Assembly: GCA_052161645.1 (NCBI GenBank) | Contig: CP197414.1 | Source of the DNA: Laterigemmans sp052161645 | GTDB lineage: Bacteria; Planctomycetota; Planctomycetia; Pirellulales; Pirellulaceae | Length of the DNA stretch: 64,000 nt | Strand: one strand, 5' to 3' | Shown: one piece after another, positions 35,304 to 44,353 of the stretch | Numbering within the stretch: the stretch's first letter is position 1 | Layout of the letters: each line of letters starts with the position of its first letter | Program-made: the position numbers and the translations under genes | The notes under the pieces: generated by a model | Seen by the model: the letters and a program-made list of their open reading frames with translations, nothing else | What the model was told of the DNA's origin: nothing | Database searches by the model: none

Positions 35304-36338
35304 ACCGCTGCGGTCATGCTTCGGCGAGATATAGCCCCGCACGCGGTCGTAGATCACTGAAGCGATACGAAGCTTCCAAGGCGCATAGACCTTGCGATAT
35401 CGTCCGTGATTCGTCAGCGAACCGCCAAACTTGGCTTTAAACTTGCCAGGTCCGTAAGGCTCTCCCTCCCATCCGCCACCGGCAAAATCGAAAACGCGGT
35501 AGCCTTCGGCGGCGAAGCTCTTCATGGCATGCCAAAACACGCTGGTCGTGCCCGGCACTCCGCGAATTCGCAAGGTCCCCGCGTACCAGCAAATGACACG
35601 ATCCTTGAAGGCCAAAAAACAAGCCGAAGCAACAGCAGCACCTTCATGATAAGCGGTGTAGATGCGAAATACGTCACGAGGAAATTCCAACGCCGTGGAC
35701 GCGAACAACGCGCGGTCCGCCAGCGGCACCATCGCTCGCGCGTGACTGGCACTCACCAACGAATACATTTCGCTGAGCCCCAACTCGCCACTCACCTCCC
35801 GCACGCTGACTCCTTTTCGCTCCGCCGCCCGCACGTTGTTACGCCGCTTGGCTCCAAGCCGACGAAATAACTGCTGCTCACAGGGACACAATTCAAATTC
35901 ATAATTCAAATAGCCGAGCTTCGAATAGCCCGCGTCCAGCAACGGATCGCCCCGCTCTGGCAAGGCAAAAATTGGACGGATCTCACTGAATAACGCCCGC
36001 GTTCTCATGTAGCGATCATGCTGCTGCAACAGGGCCTCGATGCCGGCGCGACCTGCGGCCGTGTTGAGGAACAACGGCTCCGCAGCCATGATCGACCTAG
36101 CGGTGATCTGTTGCCCCAGCCCCGACATGGTGACGATCCTCGAAGCCACCAAGATCGCGATTAATTCCCCGCCAGCATCCAGCGCTCCGTAGGCATGGGG
36201 GAAATGATTCGGCGTCGCCGCGCGACATCGAATCATCGAGGTCGTATGGAGCACCGAGCCGCTGGGGTGTCGCAGCACGAATTGATCCCACTGAGGAATC
36301 TCTCGATACTCTTTGATGTCCACATTCGCGCTGCTCAT
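35292..36338 (-). CDS. GNAT/FemAB-like acyltransferase
   Basis: 348 residues from the ATG at 36338; longer extension upstream looks non-coding. It has the double-GNAT fold of FemAB-like proteins: HPSGSVLHTTSM near the N-terminus, QLFRRLGAKRRNNVRAAERKGVSVREV, a second half with VASACFLAFKDRVICWYAGTLR and the end motif FDFAGGGWEGEPYGPGKFKAKFGGS. Family members transfer amino acids or acyl groups to peptidoglycan or exopolysaccharide and include XrtA/PEP-CTERM-type FemAB. It lies convergently between the two halves of the amidoligase locus, which may indicate a shared peptide-like product. Confidence 0.85.
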   Translation of the reverse strand: MSSANVDIKEYREIPQWDQFVLRHPSGSVLHTTSMIRCRAATPNHFPHAYGALDAGGELIAILVASRIVTMSGLGQQITARSIMAAEPLFLNTAAGRAGIEALLQQHDRYMRTRALFSEIRPIFALPERGDPLLDAGYSKLGYLNYEFELCPCEQQLFRRLGAKRRNNVRAAERKGVSVREVSGELGLSEMYSLVSASHARAMVPLADRALFASTALEFPRDVFRIYTAYHEGAAVASACFLAFKDRVICWYAGTLRIRGVPGTTSVFWHAMKSFAAEGYRVFDFAGGGWEGEPYGPGKFKAKFGGSLTNHGRYRKVYAPWKLRIASVIYDRVRGYISPKHDRSGLVC

Positions 36339-37097
36339 GAATATGTCGCCCGCAGTGCCCGGAAAGTGCGTGAGCGGCAACCCCGTGTGACAAATGGAAC
36401 AGGACAACCTTACATAGAGACGGGGTGGAATCATTACCTCTGCGAACACCACTGAGCCACTTGGCATTGGTCGCAGTTCGCCGATCTGATTCCAGTTAAA
36501 TCCCGCTCAGAGGATAGTATCAGCATACCACGCTTTTAGCATCAACGTCCCAAAACCTACTACAACGCTCGCCAACATCGTTAGTACGGCGAGCTCGGTG
36601 CGCCCGCTTTGTCCACAAATTCGAGTCGGCTAGCCAGCGGGAAGCGAATCGCTGCGCCCAGCCATCGACCTGACGTCAACACCACGAATGCGTCGCGTGC
36701 CAGGTTTTCAACACCTTTTTCCCGCGGATTACCCGCTCGACACCGGATCACGAACCGGCCCCCCCCAACTCGGCCGCCGACGCGCCAGCTTTTTCGGACA
36801 GCCAAACTGTGCAAACAGTGGCCGCCTATCAACTTCCCAAACCCCGCATGCGATTAAATAGAATTCAGGTATTTGCTTGGTAAAATCAAATATTTTCAAG
36901 TCTGCCGTTGGCCTCCAGTACGGACGCGTTGCCGATGTGCCCGGTCTGTTACCGCGCAGTGCCGCCCCTCGGCACGGCATTGCGACCCCGGCACTGCATT
37001 ACGACCCCGGCACTGCATTACGGGGGGGCTACTTGCCAAACCCACGATCAGCGACGATCATGTCGACAGGTGGCCGTTGCGTCCCAGACGGTAGAAC
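36339..37097. other. Long intergenic region before the second amidoligase pair
   Basis: No gene is convincing in these 760 bp. Open frames on both strands around 36580-36860 are Arg/Pro-rich and overlap one another. An AT-rich stretch at about 36860-36900 (TTGCTTGGTAAAATCAAATATTTTC) could hold a promoter for the downstream operon. A 19-bp tandem repeat lies at 36978-37015. Confidence 0.5.
36978..37015 (+). repeat. 19-bp tandem repeat, two units plus a partial
   Basis: Units 36978-36996 and 36997-37015 differ at one base (CATTGCGACCCC versus CATTACGACCCC); a third begins CATTACG at 37016 and runs into a G-tract. It lies about 80 bp before the ATP-grasp gene. Confidence 0.7.
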
Positions 37098-38693
37098 ATG
37101 GGAGTCGCTATTCGTATAGAGATGGCTCGGATGGATCAGACTCAGTTCAGCGATGGATCCGCTCAACTCCATTTCCGCGATTATGATACCCATGGTTTTT
37201 ATGACGAACTAATCGACGAACATGGGCACCCCCGTCCCGGGGCCGAGCTGTTGATCCAACGCATTCAAGACCTCCCCAGCGGAGAGTTGTTACAGCGGCA
37301 GCAGACCGCCGAGCGGTCTTTGTTTCGCATGGGAATCACGTTCAACGTGTACGGTGATGAACGGGGAGCGGAGAAAATTTTTCCGTTCGATTTGCTACCA
37401 CGGATCATTGCTGCCGCCGAATGGGACCAGCTCGAACGGGGACTGAAGCAGCGAATCCGCGCGCTCAATATGTTCATTGATGATTGCTATCACGATCAGC
37501 ATATCATCCGCGACGGCATCGTTCCTCGCGATATTCTTGACAGTGCGAAGAGTTTCCGCAAACAGTGTGTGGGGCTGAATCCGCCGCGGGGCATTTGGTG
37601 TCACATCACGGGCACAGACCTAGTGCGTGACAAGGACGGCACTGTCTACGTGCTCGAAGACAATCTCCGCTGCCCCTCGGGCGTCTCCTACGTGCTGCAA
37701 AACCGTTTCGTCATGAAGCGGAGTTTTCCTTGGTTGTTTGACGCGACCCATGTACGTCCGGTGGTGGATTATCCCGGCCGGTTGTTCCGCCTGCTCGAAC
37801 ATCTCGCCCCCGACAGCATTAGTTCGCCCACCATTGCTGTGCTTACGCCGGGGGTGTTTAATTCGGCCTACTATGAGCACTCCTTCTTGGCTCAACAAAT
37901 GGGGGTGCAATTGGTGGAAGGACGCGATTTGGTAATTCGCGACGGTTTTGTCTGCATGCGAACGACCAAGGGCTTCCAGCAAGTCGACGTGCTTTACCGC
38001 CGCATCGACGATGATTTCATGGATCCCAAAGAGTTCCGCGAAGACTCGCTGCTCGGTGTGCCCGGTTTGATGGACGTTTATCGCAACGGACGCATCGCCT
38101 TGGCCAACGCGCCGGGAACCGGGGTCGCCGACGACAAGGTGATCTACGCTTACGTGGAGAAGATGATCGCTTATTATTTAAACGAACAAGCGATCATCCC
38201 CAATGTGCCGACCTACGTTTGTTTTCACGAAGAGGATCGCAAATATGTCCTCGCCAACTTGGACAAACTGGTCGTCAAAGCGGCCAATGAAGCGGGCGGT
38301 TATGGCATTTTGGTTGGCCCCCACGCCAGCGAAGAAGAGCGTCGCAAGTTCGCCCATTTAATCGAAGAAAATCCACGCAATTACATCGCTCAACCAACAC
38401 TTTCCCTATCGAGAATCCCCACCCTGATCGATGGACAATTCGAAGGTCGCCACGTCGATCTGCGACCTTATATTTTGTTCGGCGAGGATATCTACGTGCT
38501 CCCGGGTGGTTTGACGCGAGTCGCACTTCGCAAGGGTTCGCTGGTAGTTAATTCTTCTCAAGGTGGCGGCAGCAAGGATACTTGGGTAATGGCCGGCAAG
38601 CCGACCGCTGCGGGCGAGCAGACGCAAAGCCAAAATGCGTCAAGCTCCCAGTCGCAATCCCAGTCGCAAACTCAATCTCAATCGCTTCAGTAA
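37098..38693 (+). CDS. Circularly permuted type 2 ATP-grasp protein
   Basis: 531 residues from the ATG at 37098; ATG codons at 37122 and 37131 are equally plausible starts. It has the stand-alone ATP-grasp architecture: FDLLPRIIAAAEWDQLERGL, LNMFIDDCYHDQHIIRDGIVP, the nucleotide-binding VYVLEDNLRCPSGVSYVLQNR, LVVKAANEAGGYGILVGPHAS and the end motif VNSSQGGGSKDTWVM. The C-terminus is a Ser/Gln-rich tail with two 12-bp units (38646-38669). It pairs with the alpha-E gene 24 bp downstream. Paralogous to the first domain of the protein at 31726-34413. Confidence 0.93.
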   Translation: MGVAIRIEMARMDQTQFSDGSAQLHFRDYDTHGFYDELIDEHGHPRPGAELLIQRIQDLPSGELLQRQQTAERSLFRMGITFNVYGDERGAEKIFPFDLLPRIIAAAEWDQLERGLKQRIRALNMFIDDCYHDQHIIRDGIVPRDILDSAKSFRKQCVGLNPPRGIWCHITGTDLVRDKDGTVYVLEDNLRCPSGVSYVLQNRFVMKRSFPWLFDATHVRPVVDYPGRLFRLLEHLAPDSISSPTIAVLTPGVFNSAYYEHSFLAQQMGVQLVEGRDLVIRDGFVCMRTTKGFQQVDVLYRRIDDDFMDPKEFREDSLLGVPGLMDVYRNGRIALANAPGTGVADDKVIYAYVEKMIAYYLNEQAIIPNVPTYVCFHEEDRKYVLANLDKLVVKAANEAGGYGILVGPHASEEERRKFAHLIEENPRNYIAQPTLSLSRIPTLIDGQFEGRHVDLRPYILFGEDIYVLPGGLTRVALRKGSLVVNSSQGGGSKDTWVMAGKPTAAGEQTQSQNASSSQSQSQSQTQSQSLQ

Positions 38694-38716
38694 CCTTCAT
38701 CGGACCGAGGAACTAG

Positions 38717-39676
38717 ATGCTAAGCCGCGTTGCTGATGCGATTTATTGGATGAGCCGTTATGTCGAACGGGCGGAAAACCTGGCGCGATTTATCGAGGTG
38801 ACTCACTACGTCACAATGGATATGCCGCCCGGCTCCGCCGAACAATGGAATGCGCTCGTTTCCGCCTCGGGAGATCGCGACTTATTCGAAGAGCTCTACG
38901 GCCAACCGTCTCGCGAGAACGTGATTCGCTTTTTGACTTTCGAGCGCAAAAACCCCAACTCGATCTACTCCTGCGTGGCGGCGGCGCGGGAAAACGCAAG
39001 AAGCGTTCGCGAAGTCATTGGCTCGGAAATGTGGGAACAGATCAACCAGTTCTACATTTTTGTGCGAGCCGCAGCGATGAATCCGGGAGAGCTGCCGGAT
39101 GAATTTTTTCATCAAGTCAAGATGTGCAGCCACACCTTCTTGGGCATCACCGTGGCCACCTTTTCACAAGGGGAAGCGTGGCACTTTGCCCGCCTTGCGC
39201 GCGTCTTAGAACGTGCCGACAAGACGTCGCGAATTCTCGATATGAAGTACTTTATCTTACTGCCTAAACTCCAAGACGTGGGCACCCCGATCGACGACCT
39301 CCAGTGGTCGGCGGTGCTGCAAAGTGTCAGCGGTTTCGAGATGTATCGCAAACGCCATCACGGGATCACGCCCAAACGCGTTGTCGACTTCATGGTCCTT
39401 GATCGCAATTTCCCCCGAGCGATCATGCACTGCGTGCAAATGGCCAACGCCTCGGCACACGCCATTTCAGGTTCGCCGGAGGGAACGTTTTGGAACGTCG
39501 CCGAGAAACGCTTGGGCCAACTCGGCAGCGAACTGGCTTATCTCACGGTCGACGAAATCGTCAGCATGGGGCTACACGAATTCCTCGACTCCTTGCAATC
39601 AAAGCTCAACCTGATCGGTGATGGTATCTTCGAAACCTTCATTACCAAAGAACCCCGCGAGTCGCTCTCTGATTGA
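38717..39676 (+). CDS. Alpha-E domain protein (DUF403)
   Basis: 319 residues, all-helical, with the family opening MLSRVADAIYWMSRYVERAENLARFIEV, the central ARENARSVREVIGSEMWEQIN and FHQVKMCSHTFLGITVATFSQGEAWHFARLARVLERADKTSRIL. GAGGA (about 38706) precedes the ATG. Alpha-E proteins accompany circularly permuted ATP-grasp enzymes and transglutaminases in predicted peptide-ligation systems; they are thought to serve as partners rather than enzymes. Here it is separate, whereas at 31726-34413 the same domain is fused to the ATP-grasp. Confidence 0.93.
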   Translation: MLSRVADAIYWMSRYVERAENLARFIEVTHYVTMDMPPGSAEQWNALVSASGDRDLFEELYGQPSRENVIRFLTFERKNPNSIYSCVAAARENARSVREVIGSEMWEQINQFYIFVRAAAMNPGELPDEFFHQVKMCSHTFLGITVATFSQGEAWHFARLARVLERADKTSRILDMKYFILLPKLQDVGTPIDDLQWSAVLQSVSGFEMYRKRHHGITPKRVVDFMVLDRNFPRAIMHCVQMANASAHAISGSPEGTFWNVAEKRLGQLGSELAYLTVDEIVSMGLHEFLDSLQSKLNLIGDGIFETFITKEPRESLSD

Positions 39677-39743
39677 GCAGGTTCCATCAGCCGCCACGCG
39701 CCAGTGTCCGGTTCCTCACGGATATCAGGCCCCCCCTCGCAAA

Positions 39744-39786
39744 TCGTGAGAAAAAACGTCATATTCCGTTCGGTTTTTTCTTACGA
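39744..39786 (+). terminator. Hairpin after the alpha-E gene
   Basis: TCGTGAGAAAAAACG (39744-39758) and CGGTTTTTTCTTACGA (39771-39786) form a stem of about 14 pairs with an A-rich left and T-rich right arm, 68 bp after the alpha-E stop and just before the methyltransferase gene. It resembles a terminator usable in both directions. Confidence 0.6.
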
Positions 39787-39806
39787 TTCGCACTTCGGTT
39801 GTCGCC

Positions 39807-40955
39807 ATGGCTCAGGCCACCCCTTTTGTTTTTGTCTGTTGTCACCATGGCGCGGAGGCCCCTCTAAAAGATGAGTTCACCACGCAAGGGTGGCGATTGG
39901 CCTTTTCCCGGCCCGGTTTTGTTTCGTTTAAATCAAATGAAGCGGGCTCGCTGAAACGGGAGCTTCCCCATGGCGTCTTTGCCCGCTCGACATCGTGGTC
40001 GATTGGCAGAGTTCAAGCGACCGAGACCGCAGAGCTCACCAAGCAGATTACCTGGTTGCTGAGCGATGTTGCCCAGGCTGCCGAGCCGGCTCAGTTGCAG
40101 CCGGCTGCAACTGAACTCGACGACCGTCCATCCCCCCCCTTTCCACCCGCCCAGTTTGAGGCGCTACATTTATGGGCTCGCGATCGTTTACCGGTGGGGG
40201 AGCACAATTATGAAACCGGTCCCGAGGCTTTGACCCAGGCGGCTGCGGAGGATGTTGCCCATCGCTTGCATGCGAGTGGGATTATCGTCAGCGGATTGCC
40301 GAATCAGCCTGTCGACAGCGGCCGAGCCGTGCTCGACGTGGTGATGATCGACCCGGGCCAGTGGATGATCGGTTGGCACCAAGCGGCCAACTCGCCACCA
40401 ACGCGCTGGGCAGGTGGCTTTCCGCCGCTGGACATGTCCCACGATGTCGTTTCCAGAGCCTATTTTAAAGCGGCCGAAGCGTTACTCTGGTCGCGCATGC
40501 CCTTGCGTCCTGGTGAAACGGTGGTGGAGATTGGCAGCGCTCCGGGCGGGGCTGCCCAGCGTCTGCTGGAATTGGGCATGCAAGTCATCGGGGTGGATCC
40601 CGCCGAGATGGATCCCGATGTGGCAGAACATCCAAATTTTGAACATATCAGAGCCCGCGGCGGAGACGTCAAACGCAGTTGCTATCGCGACGCCAAATGG
40701 TTGTTGGTCGACTCTACGGTTCGCCCCGACAAAACTCTGGTAACAGTCGAAAACATCGTGGGCAACCGCCAAGTTAAAATTAACGGCATGTTGCTAACGA
40801 TGAAGATTGGTCGCTATGACCAAGCAGACCGCATTCCCGGTTGGTGCCGCACAATCCGGCAATGGGGCTTTACGCAAATTGAAGTTCGCCAATTGGCTAC
40901 TGGCAAATGTGAAGTTTGCATCGCCGCCAAACGCCCCATCAATGAGTTTCTGTAG
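39807..40955 (+). CDS. RlmM-like SAM-dependent RNA 2'-O-methyltransferase
   Basis: 382 residues. The C-terminal half is a Rossmann methyltransferase of the FtsJ/RrmJ group: PLRPGETVVEIGSAPGGAAQRLLELGMQVIGVDPAEMDP binds SAM, then GGDVKRSCYRDAKWLLVDS and KINGMLLTMKIGRYD give the catalytic Lys positions. The N-terminal half resembles the THUMP-like part of RlmM, the enzyme that methylates C2498 of 23S rRNA. The Rossmann site closely follows that subfamily, but it may modify another RNA. It has its own promoter region after the hairpin at 39744-39786. Confidence 0.8.
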   Translation: MAQATPFVFVCCHHGAEAPLKDEFTTQGWRLAFSRPGFVSFKSNEAGSLKRELPHGVFARSTSWSIGRVQATETAELTKQITWLLSDVAQAAEPAQLQPAATELDDRPSPPFPPAQFEALHLWARDRLPVGEHNYETGPEALTQAAAEDVAHRLHASGIIVSGLPNQPVDSGRAVLDVVMIDPGQWMIGWHQAANSPPTRWAGGFPPLDMSHDVVSRAYFKAAEALLWSRMPLRPGETVVEIGSAPGGAAQRLLELGMQVIGVDPAEMDPDVAEHPNFEHIRARGGDVKRSCYRDAKWLLVDSTVRPDKTLVTVENIVGNRQVKINGMLLTMKIGRYDQADRIPGWCRTIRQWGFTQIEVRQLATGKCEVCIAAKRPINEFL

Positions 40956-40968
40956 GGCGCCAATTCCA

Positions 40969-40985
40969 GCCGCTCGCTCAGCGGC
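40969..40985. terminator. Short GC-rich hairpin between convergent genes
   Basis: GCCGCT-CGCTC-AGCGGC forms a perfect six-pair stem 14 bases after the methyltransferase stop, with the GH81 gene ending at 41028 on the other strand. No T-tract follows, so the role is tentative. Confidence 0.3.
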
Positions 40986-41027
40986 CTGGGAACGAGCCGG
41001 CAAAGCCTAATGAATCATCCCCCGCGA

Positions 41028-43289
41028 TTACTGGCCCAATAGGCTTTGCACCGTCATTGCGCGGGGCGCCGCCAGCAGCGAAGTGCCATCTGAGAACTCA
41101 ACTCGCCGGGGCGTTTGCTCGAAATTGTAAACCGCGTAAGTCCGTTTGCCGGCTTTGGAGTAGACATTAAAGAATGGGTGGTCGGCGGTCACCGCGGCAT
41201 CGTTCACGCCGAGTCGATCAAGGGTATGAATCCAGTGATACATGAATGCGTGTGAATTGCCCGTCTCGACGTGACACTCCGGAGTTGCTTGCAGATATTT
41301 GACTGCGGAATTTGGGTCTTGCAGGGCACCAAACATCACTAACAAATCACCCCAAGGCATGTTGAAATCGTCGCCCCCCGTGCGAGTTTCGCAAATTCGC
41401 TCGAAGCTCAATTGGACATAATCGCGATGACGCCCCAGATAGATCGAGGCGGGGGTAAAGGGCAGCCAATTAATGCCATGAATGCAGTCGACTTCAGCTG
41501 AGAACCAAGTCTCATAGCTGCCTTTGCCACCCCACACCATCCCCACCGCAACGTGAGGATAGTCGGCGGGAAAGTTGCTCCCGGCAACGTCAAACCAATA
41601 CTCCTCAACGGCGGTTCGTTCCGTATTAAACAGGAATATCCCCGCATCACGAATCGCATCATTCCCCGTCACCTCGCCCCACAACATCATGGCATACCAA
41701 GCGTTCATCGATTCCGATGATGACTCTTGGTTATTGCCGTCGGCAAATTTTGCGTGCCCCGACGCCCAGGAGTGTCCGGCGTAAATATCGAAACAGCGAA
41801 GCTGTGGGAAAAGCTTGTCATCGGCCGCGCTGCTAGCAATATCGCCGACCAACAAGTTCACCATTGGCCCCCAATTTTCGGCCCAATCGGGCTGGAGTCT
41901 CGCCAATTCGGCCGCCGCGCGAATGAAATAGCCATAATGAAAATGGTGATCATTGAGCTGATCATCGCTGCCATATGAAGGTGGACTGCCGATCAAGGTT
42001 CCCCAGTTCGCATCATAATAAAACAGCGTTGCACTTTCGTTAGCCGAGGCGGTCAACCAGTTTTCCAGCCGCATTTTGATTTCGCCGACAAACTGCTGCT
42101 GCAATTGAGTCTCGCCGAGCGCTTCCGCAATACCGCTCAATGAGGCGAGCTTGCCTAGCCGTTTGCCTTCCCAGTACGTATCGCGAAACTCGGATTCGGC
42201 ACCGGTTGCCTCTCGCTGAAGATAATTCAACATCGTCTGTCGGTCCGCGATTCCTTCCGCTGGCAACATCGGCAATACGCCCTGCAGCGGAACCTTGGTG
42301 GAGAATTCCCTCCCGACCGCGAGTTTCATTTCGCCTCGCACGCTGCGGTAACTTTTGCCGGTCAACGCCTGGGAAGAGTATTTCCATTGATGCGGGTACA
42401 GAGCGAACAAGGTTTCCTTTGAGGTGGAGCCTTCCATGGATTGCGTGACGAATTGATAGTCAACCTCAACCGTCCCCGCCACAATCCGCGGGACGGCAGT
42501 CGTGCTGACAACGTGGTTGTGTGCGTGCCGCGCGAACATCGCCAGGGTTTCAGGTTGGTTGTCAGGCAGCAACGCGATTGAGCAGTAGTCTTGCTCGGAT
42601 TGGTTGGTCGCAATCAAACCATCGATGCCCGACCAACGGCTACCCCGTGCACCAAATAAACCATAATGATTTCCACGTACGGTGATGCCGATGACGGCAG
42701 CCTCAGCGGGAACACTCCAGATGATCGGCTTTTCAGCAAACCGCAGCTGTGGTTTACCCGCTTCGTAGCGGCAGAAGACAAACGGACTGCCATGACCAAA
42801 AGTTGTTCGTAGTTTGGCGTCGGCCGCAGTGAATTCAGCAGTCACGAACCACTGCGAATGCGCAGCCAAGCGAGCGTCTGGAAAATCTGACTCGGCCGTA
42901 TGCCCGATCACAATGTCTCCACGCTCTGAGACACCGCCGCCGATAATATGTCCCGATCCGGCAACGATTGCCGCCCCCGGGTAACTGACTGATAGACCGC
43001 CGGCATGGCAGACCATCGCCAGAGGATGCGGGAACATGTTTTGCGAATATCGCTCCCAAACAAGCGAACTCCACCATTGGTTGGTGGGAGTCGGACCTGC
43101 CAAGTCAGCGGTTTTAAAGATCTCCGACTGCAGCACCGCACATGGCTCGGGGCGCACCAGCGAGTAGCTGCCTTGCCCCACAGCTACCGCCTGCTCCTCC
43201 GCAGCAAAAACGCTGGGGAAAGCCAAAACTGCCAGGCAACCAAGGAACGATGCCGTATAGGAAAAGAGACTCGTGGCCAGCAGTTTCAT
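41028..43289 (-). CDS. Secreted GH81 family endo-beta-1,3-glucanase
   Basis: 753 residues from the ATG at 43289, which gives a signal peptide (MKLLATSLFSYTASFLGCLAVLAF). The sequence follows glycoside hydrolase family 81: PTNQWWSSLVWERYSQNMFPHPLAM, then the catalytic-domain blocks NDHHFHYGYFIRAAAELA, RCFDIYAGHSWASGHAKF and NQESSSESMNAWYAMMLWG, whose Glu and Asp residues hydrolyse beta-1,3-glucan (laminarin-type) with inversion. It would act outside the cytoplasm on storage or cell-wall glucans. It stands alone; no polysaccharide-utilisation neighbours are seen. Confidence 0.88.
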   Translation of the reverse strand: MKLLATSLFSYTASFLGCLAVLAFPSVFAAEEQAVAVGQGSYSLVRPEPCAVLQSEIFKTADLAGPTPTNQWWSSLVWERYSQNMFPHPLAMVCHAGGLSVSYPGAAIVAGSGHIIGGGVSERGDIVIGHTAESDFPDARLAAHSQWFVTAEFTAADAKLRTTFGHGSPFVFCRYEAGKPQLRFAEKPIIWSVPAEAAVIGITVRGNHYGLFGARGSRWSGIDGLIATNQSEQDYCSIALLPDNQPETLAMFARHAHNHVVSTTAVPRIVAGTVEVDYQFVTQSMEGSTSKETLFALYPHQWKYSSQALTGKSYRSVRGEMKLAVGREFSTKVPLQGVLPMLPAEGIADRQTMLNYLQREATGAESEFRDTYWEGKRLGKLASLSGIAEALGETQLQQQFVGEIKMRLENWLTASANESATLFYYDANWGTLIGSPPSYGSDDQLNDHHFHYGYFIRAAAELARLQPDWAENWGPMVNLLVGDIASSAADDKLFPQLRCFDIYAGHSWASGHAKFADGNNQESSSESMNAWYAMMLWGEVTGNDAIRDAGIFLFNTERTAVEEYWFDVAGSNFPADYPHVAVGMVWGGKGSYETWFSAEVDCIHGINWLPFTPASIYLGRHRDYVQLSFERICETRTGGDDFNMPWGDLLVMFGALQDPNSAVKYLQATPECHVETGNSHAFMYHWIHTLDRLGVNDAAVTADHPFFNVYSKAGKRTYAVYNFEQTPRRVEFSDGTSLLAAPRAMTVQSLLGQ

Positions 43290-43589
43290 GTAAAATTCCG
43301 ACTTAAGTTTTGCAGCTAACCGAAACCGTCTAACGCATCTCAAGAACGGCTCTCCGCACTACGATAGCTGGCGTCACAACAAAAGCCAAGGTAATGGTTT
43401 TTATCAAGGTACTGGTTCCTATTCTGATCGTTGTCTGTCCGGAGCACGGCCCGTGCGGCGGACGGTCATGGAACGACGCCCTGCCCCAACGTAGAATAAA
43501 ACTGCGATTAGAATCTGGCCCCAAAGCACCCCGGCAATATTCCTCCCCGATGCCTGCGGGGATTTCTGCAAGCCTAAAAAGTCGAAGTC

Positions 43590-44285
43590 TTGAACACTGA
43601 CAACATCGAACCGACCGACACATGGTTGACGCATCAATGGATTGTGGCGGGGATTGTGGCCGCGGCCGCTCGCTTTATCCCGCTACCATTTATGGACGAT
43701 GTCGTTCGCGATCAGTGTCGCCGGTTCGTGGTCGCCCGCACGCTGGCCGCCCACCCAACCACCGGCACCACGCTCGTCGATTTAACTCCCTTTTATGCCG
43801 ACAGCGGTGGTTGTGCCACGGGGTTTCTCGGCATGCTGGCCAAAGCTCCGCTAAAACTCCTGCTGTTTCCAATCCGCAAGATTGTCGTGATCGTGACTTC
43901 GATCCGCGGAGTGCCACTTGAAATGACGCGAACGATCTTGCTTGGCCGCACCTTGCAGCGGCAACTGGCCAGCGGGCCGATCGATCCGCAGCGCGCCGCA
44001 CGCATGCGGCTGGCCTTCGACGAAGCCTTCTCACTGATGGACTTTCGGGCGATTCAAGCCGCTCTCTCCGATGCGATGCGAGGCGTTGCCGACTGGAAAG
44101 GCGCGGCCATTAAAGCAGCCCGCAAGCTCGCCAGCAGCTCCCGCCAGCAAGCGGCGACAGACATCCGTACCACGGCTCCGGTGGATCAAAGTGCGGATCG
44201 CGTGCAGAACGTACTGGAGCGGCCGGAGACAGTGAAACTCTTCGCAGAATTCGACGCTCGCTTTGATCGAGCATACCGCGCGTGA
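43590..44285 (+). CDS. Protein of unknown function with a hydrophobic helix
   Basis: 231 residues. The N-terminal part has WLTHQWIVAGIVAAAARFIPLPFMDDVVRDQCRRFVV, followed by LKLLLFPIRKIVVIVTSIRG, a membrane-like stretch, and a soluble helical C-terminus. It looks like a real gene in composition, but the family is not recognised. It is divergent from the GH81 gene with a 300-bp gap and just upstream of the DUF1592 operon. Confidence 0.6.
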   Translation: MNTDNIEPTDTWLTHQWIVAGIVAAAARFIPLPFMDDVVRDQCRRFVVARTLAAHPTTGTTLVDLTPFYADSGGCATGFLGMLAKAPLKLLLFPIRKIVVIVTSIRGVPLEMTRTILLGRTLQRQLASGPIDPQRAARMRLAFDEAFSLMDFRAIQAALSDAMRGVADWKGAAIKAARKLASSSRQQAATDIRTTAPVDQSADRVQNVLERPETVKLFAEFDARFDRAYRA

Positions 44286-44353
44286 CTCTGTCGTTTATAA
44301 TGAACGGCTATCGGGTGCTGAGCCAAGATTACGTCGCTGTCGGAGCATGACCA

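Noticed and set aside
36581..36857. Overlapping ORFs on both strands in the intergenic region before the ATP-grasp gene
   Set aside because: Both are Arg/Pro-rich and mutually overlapping, with no ribosome site or family signal.
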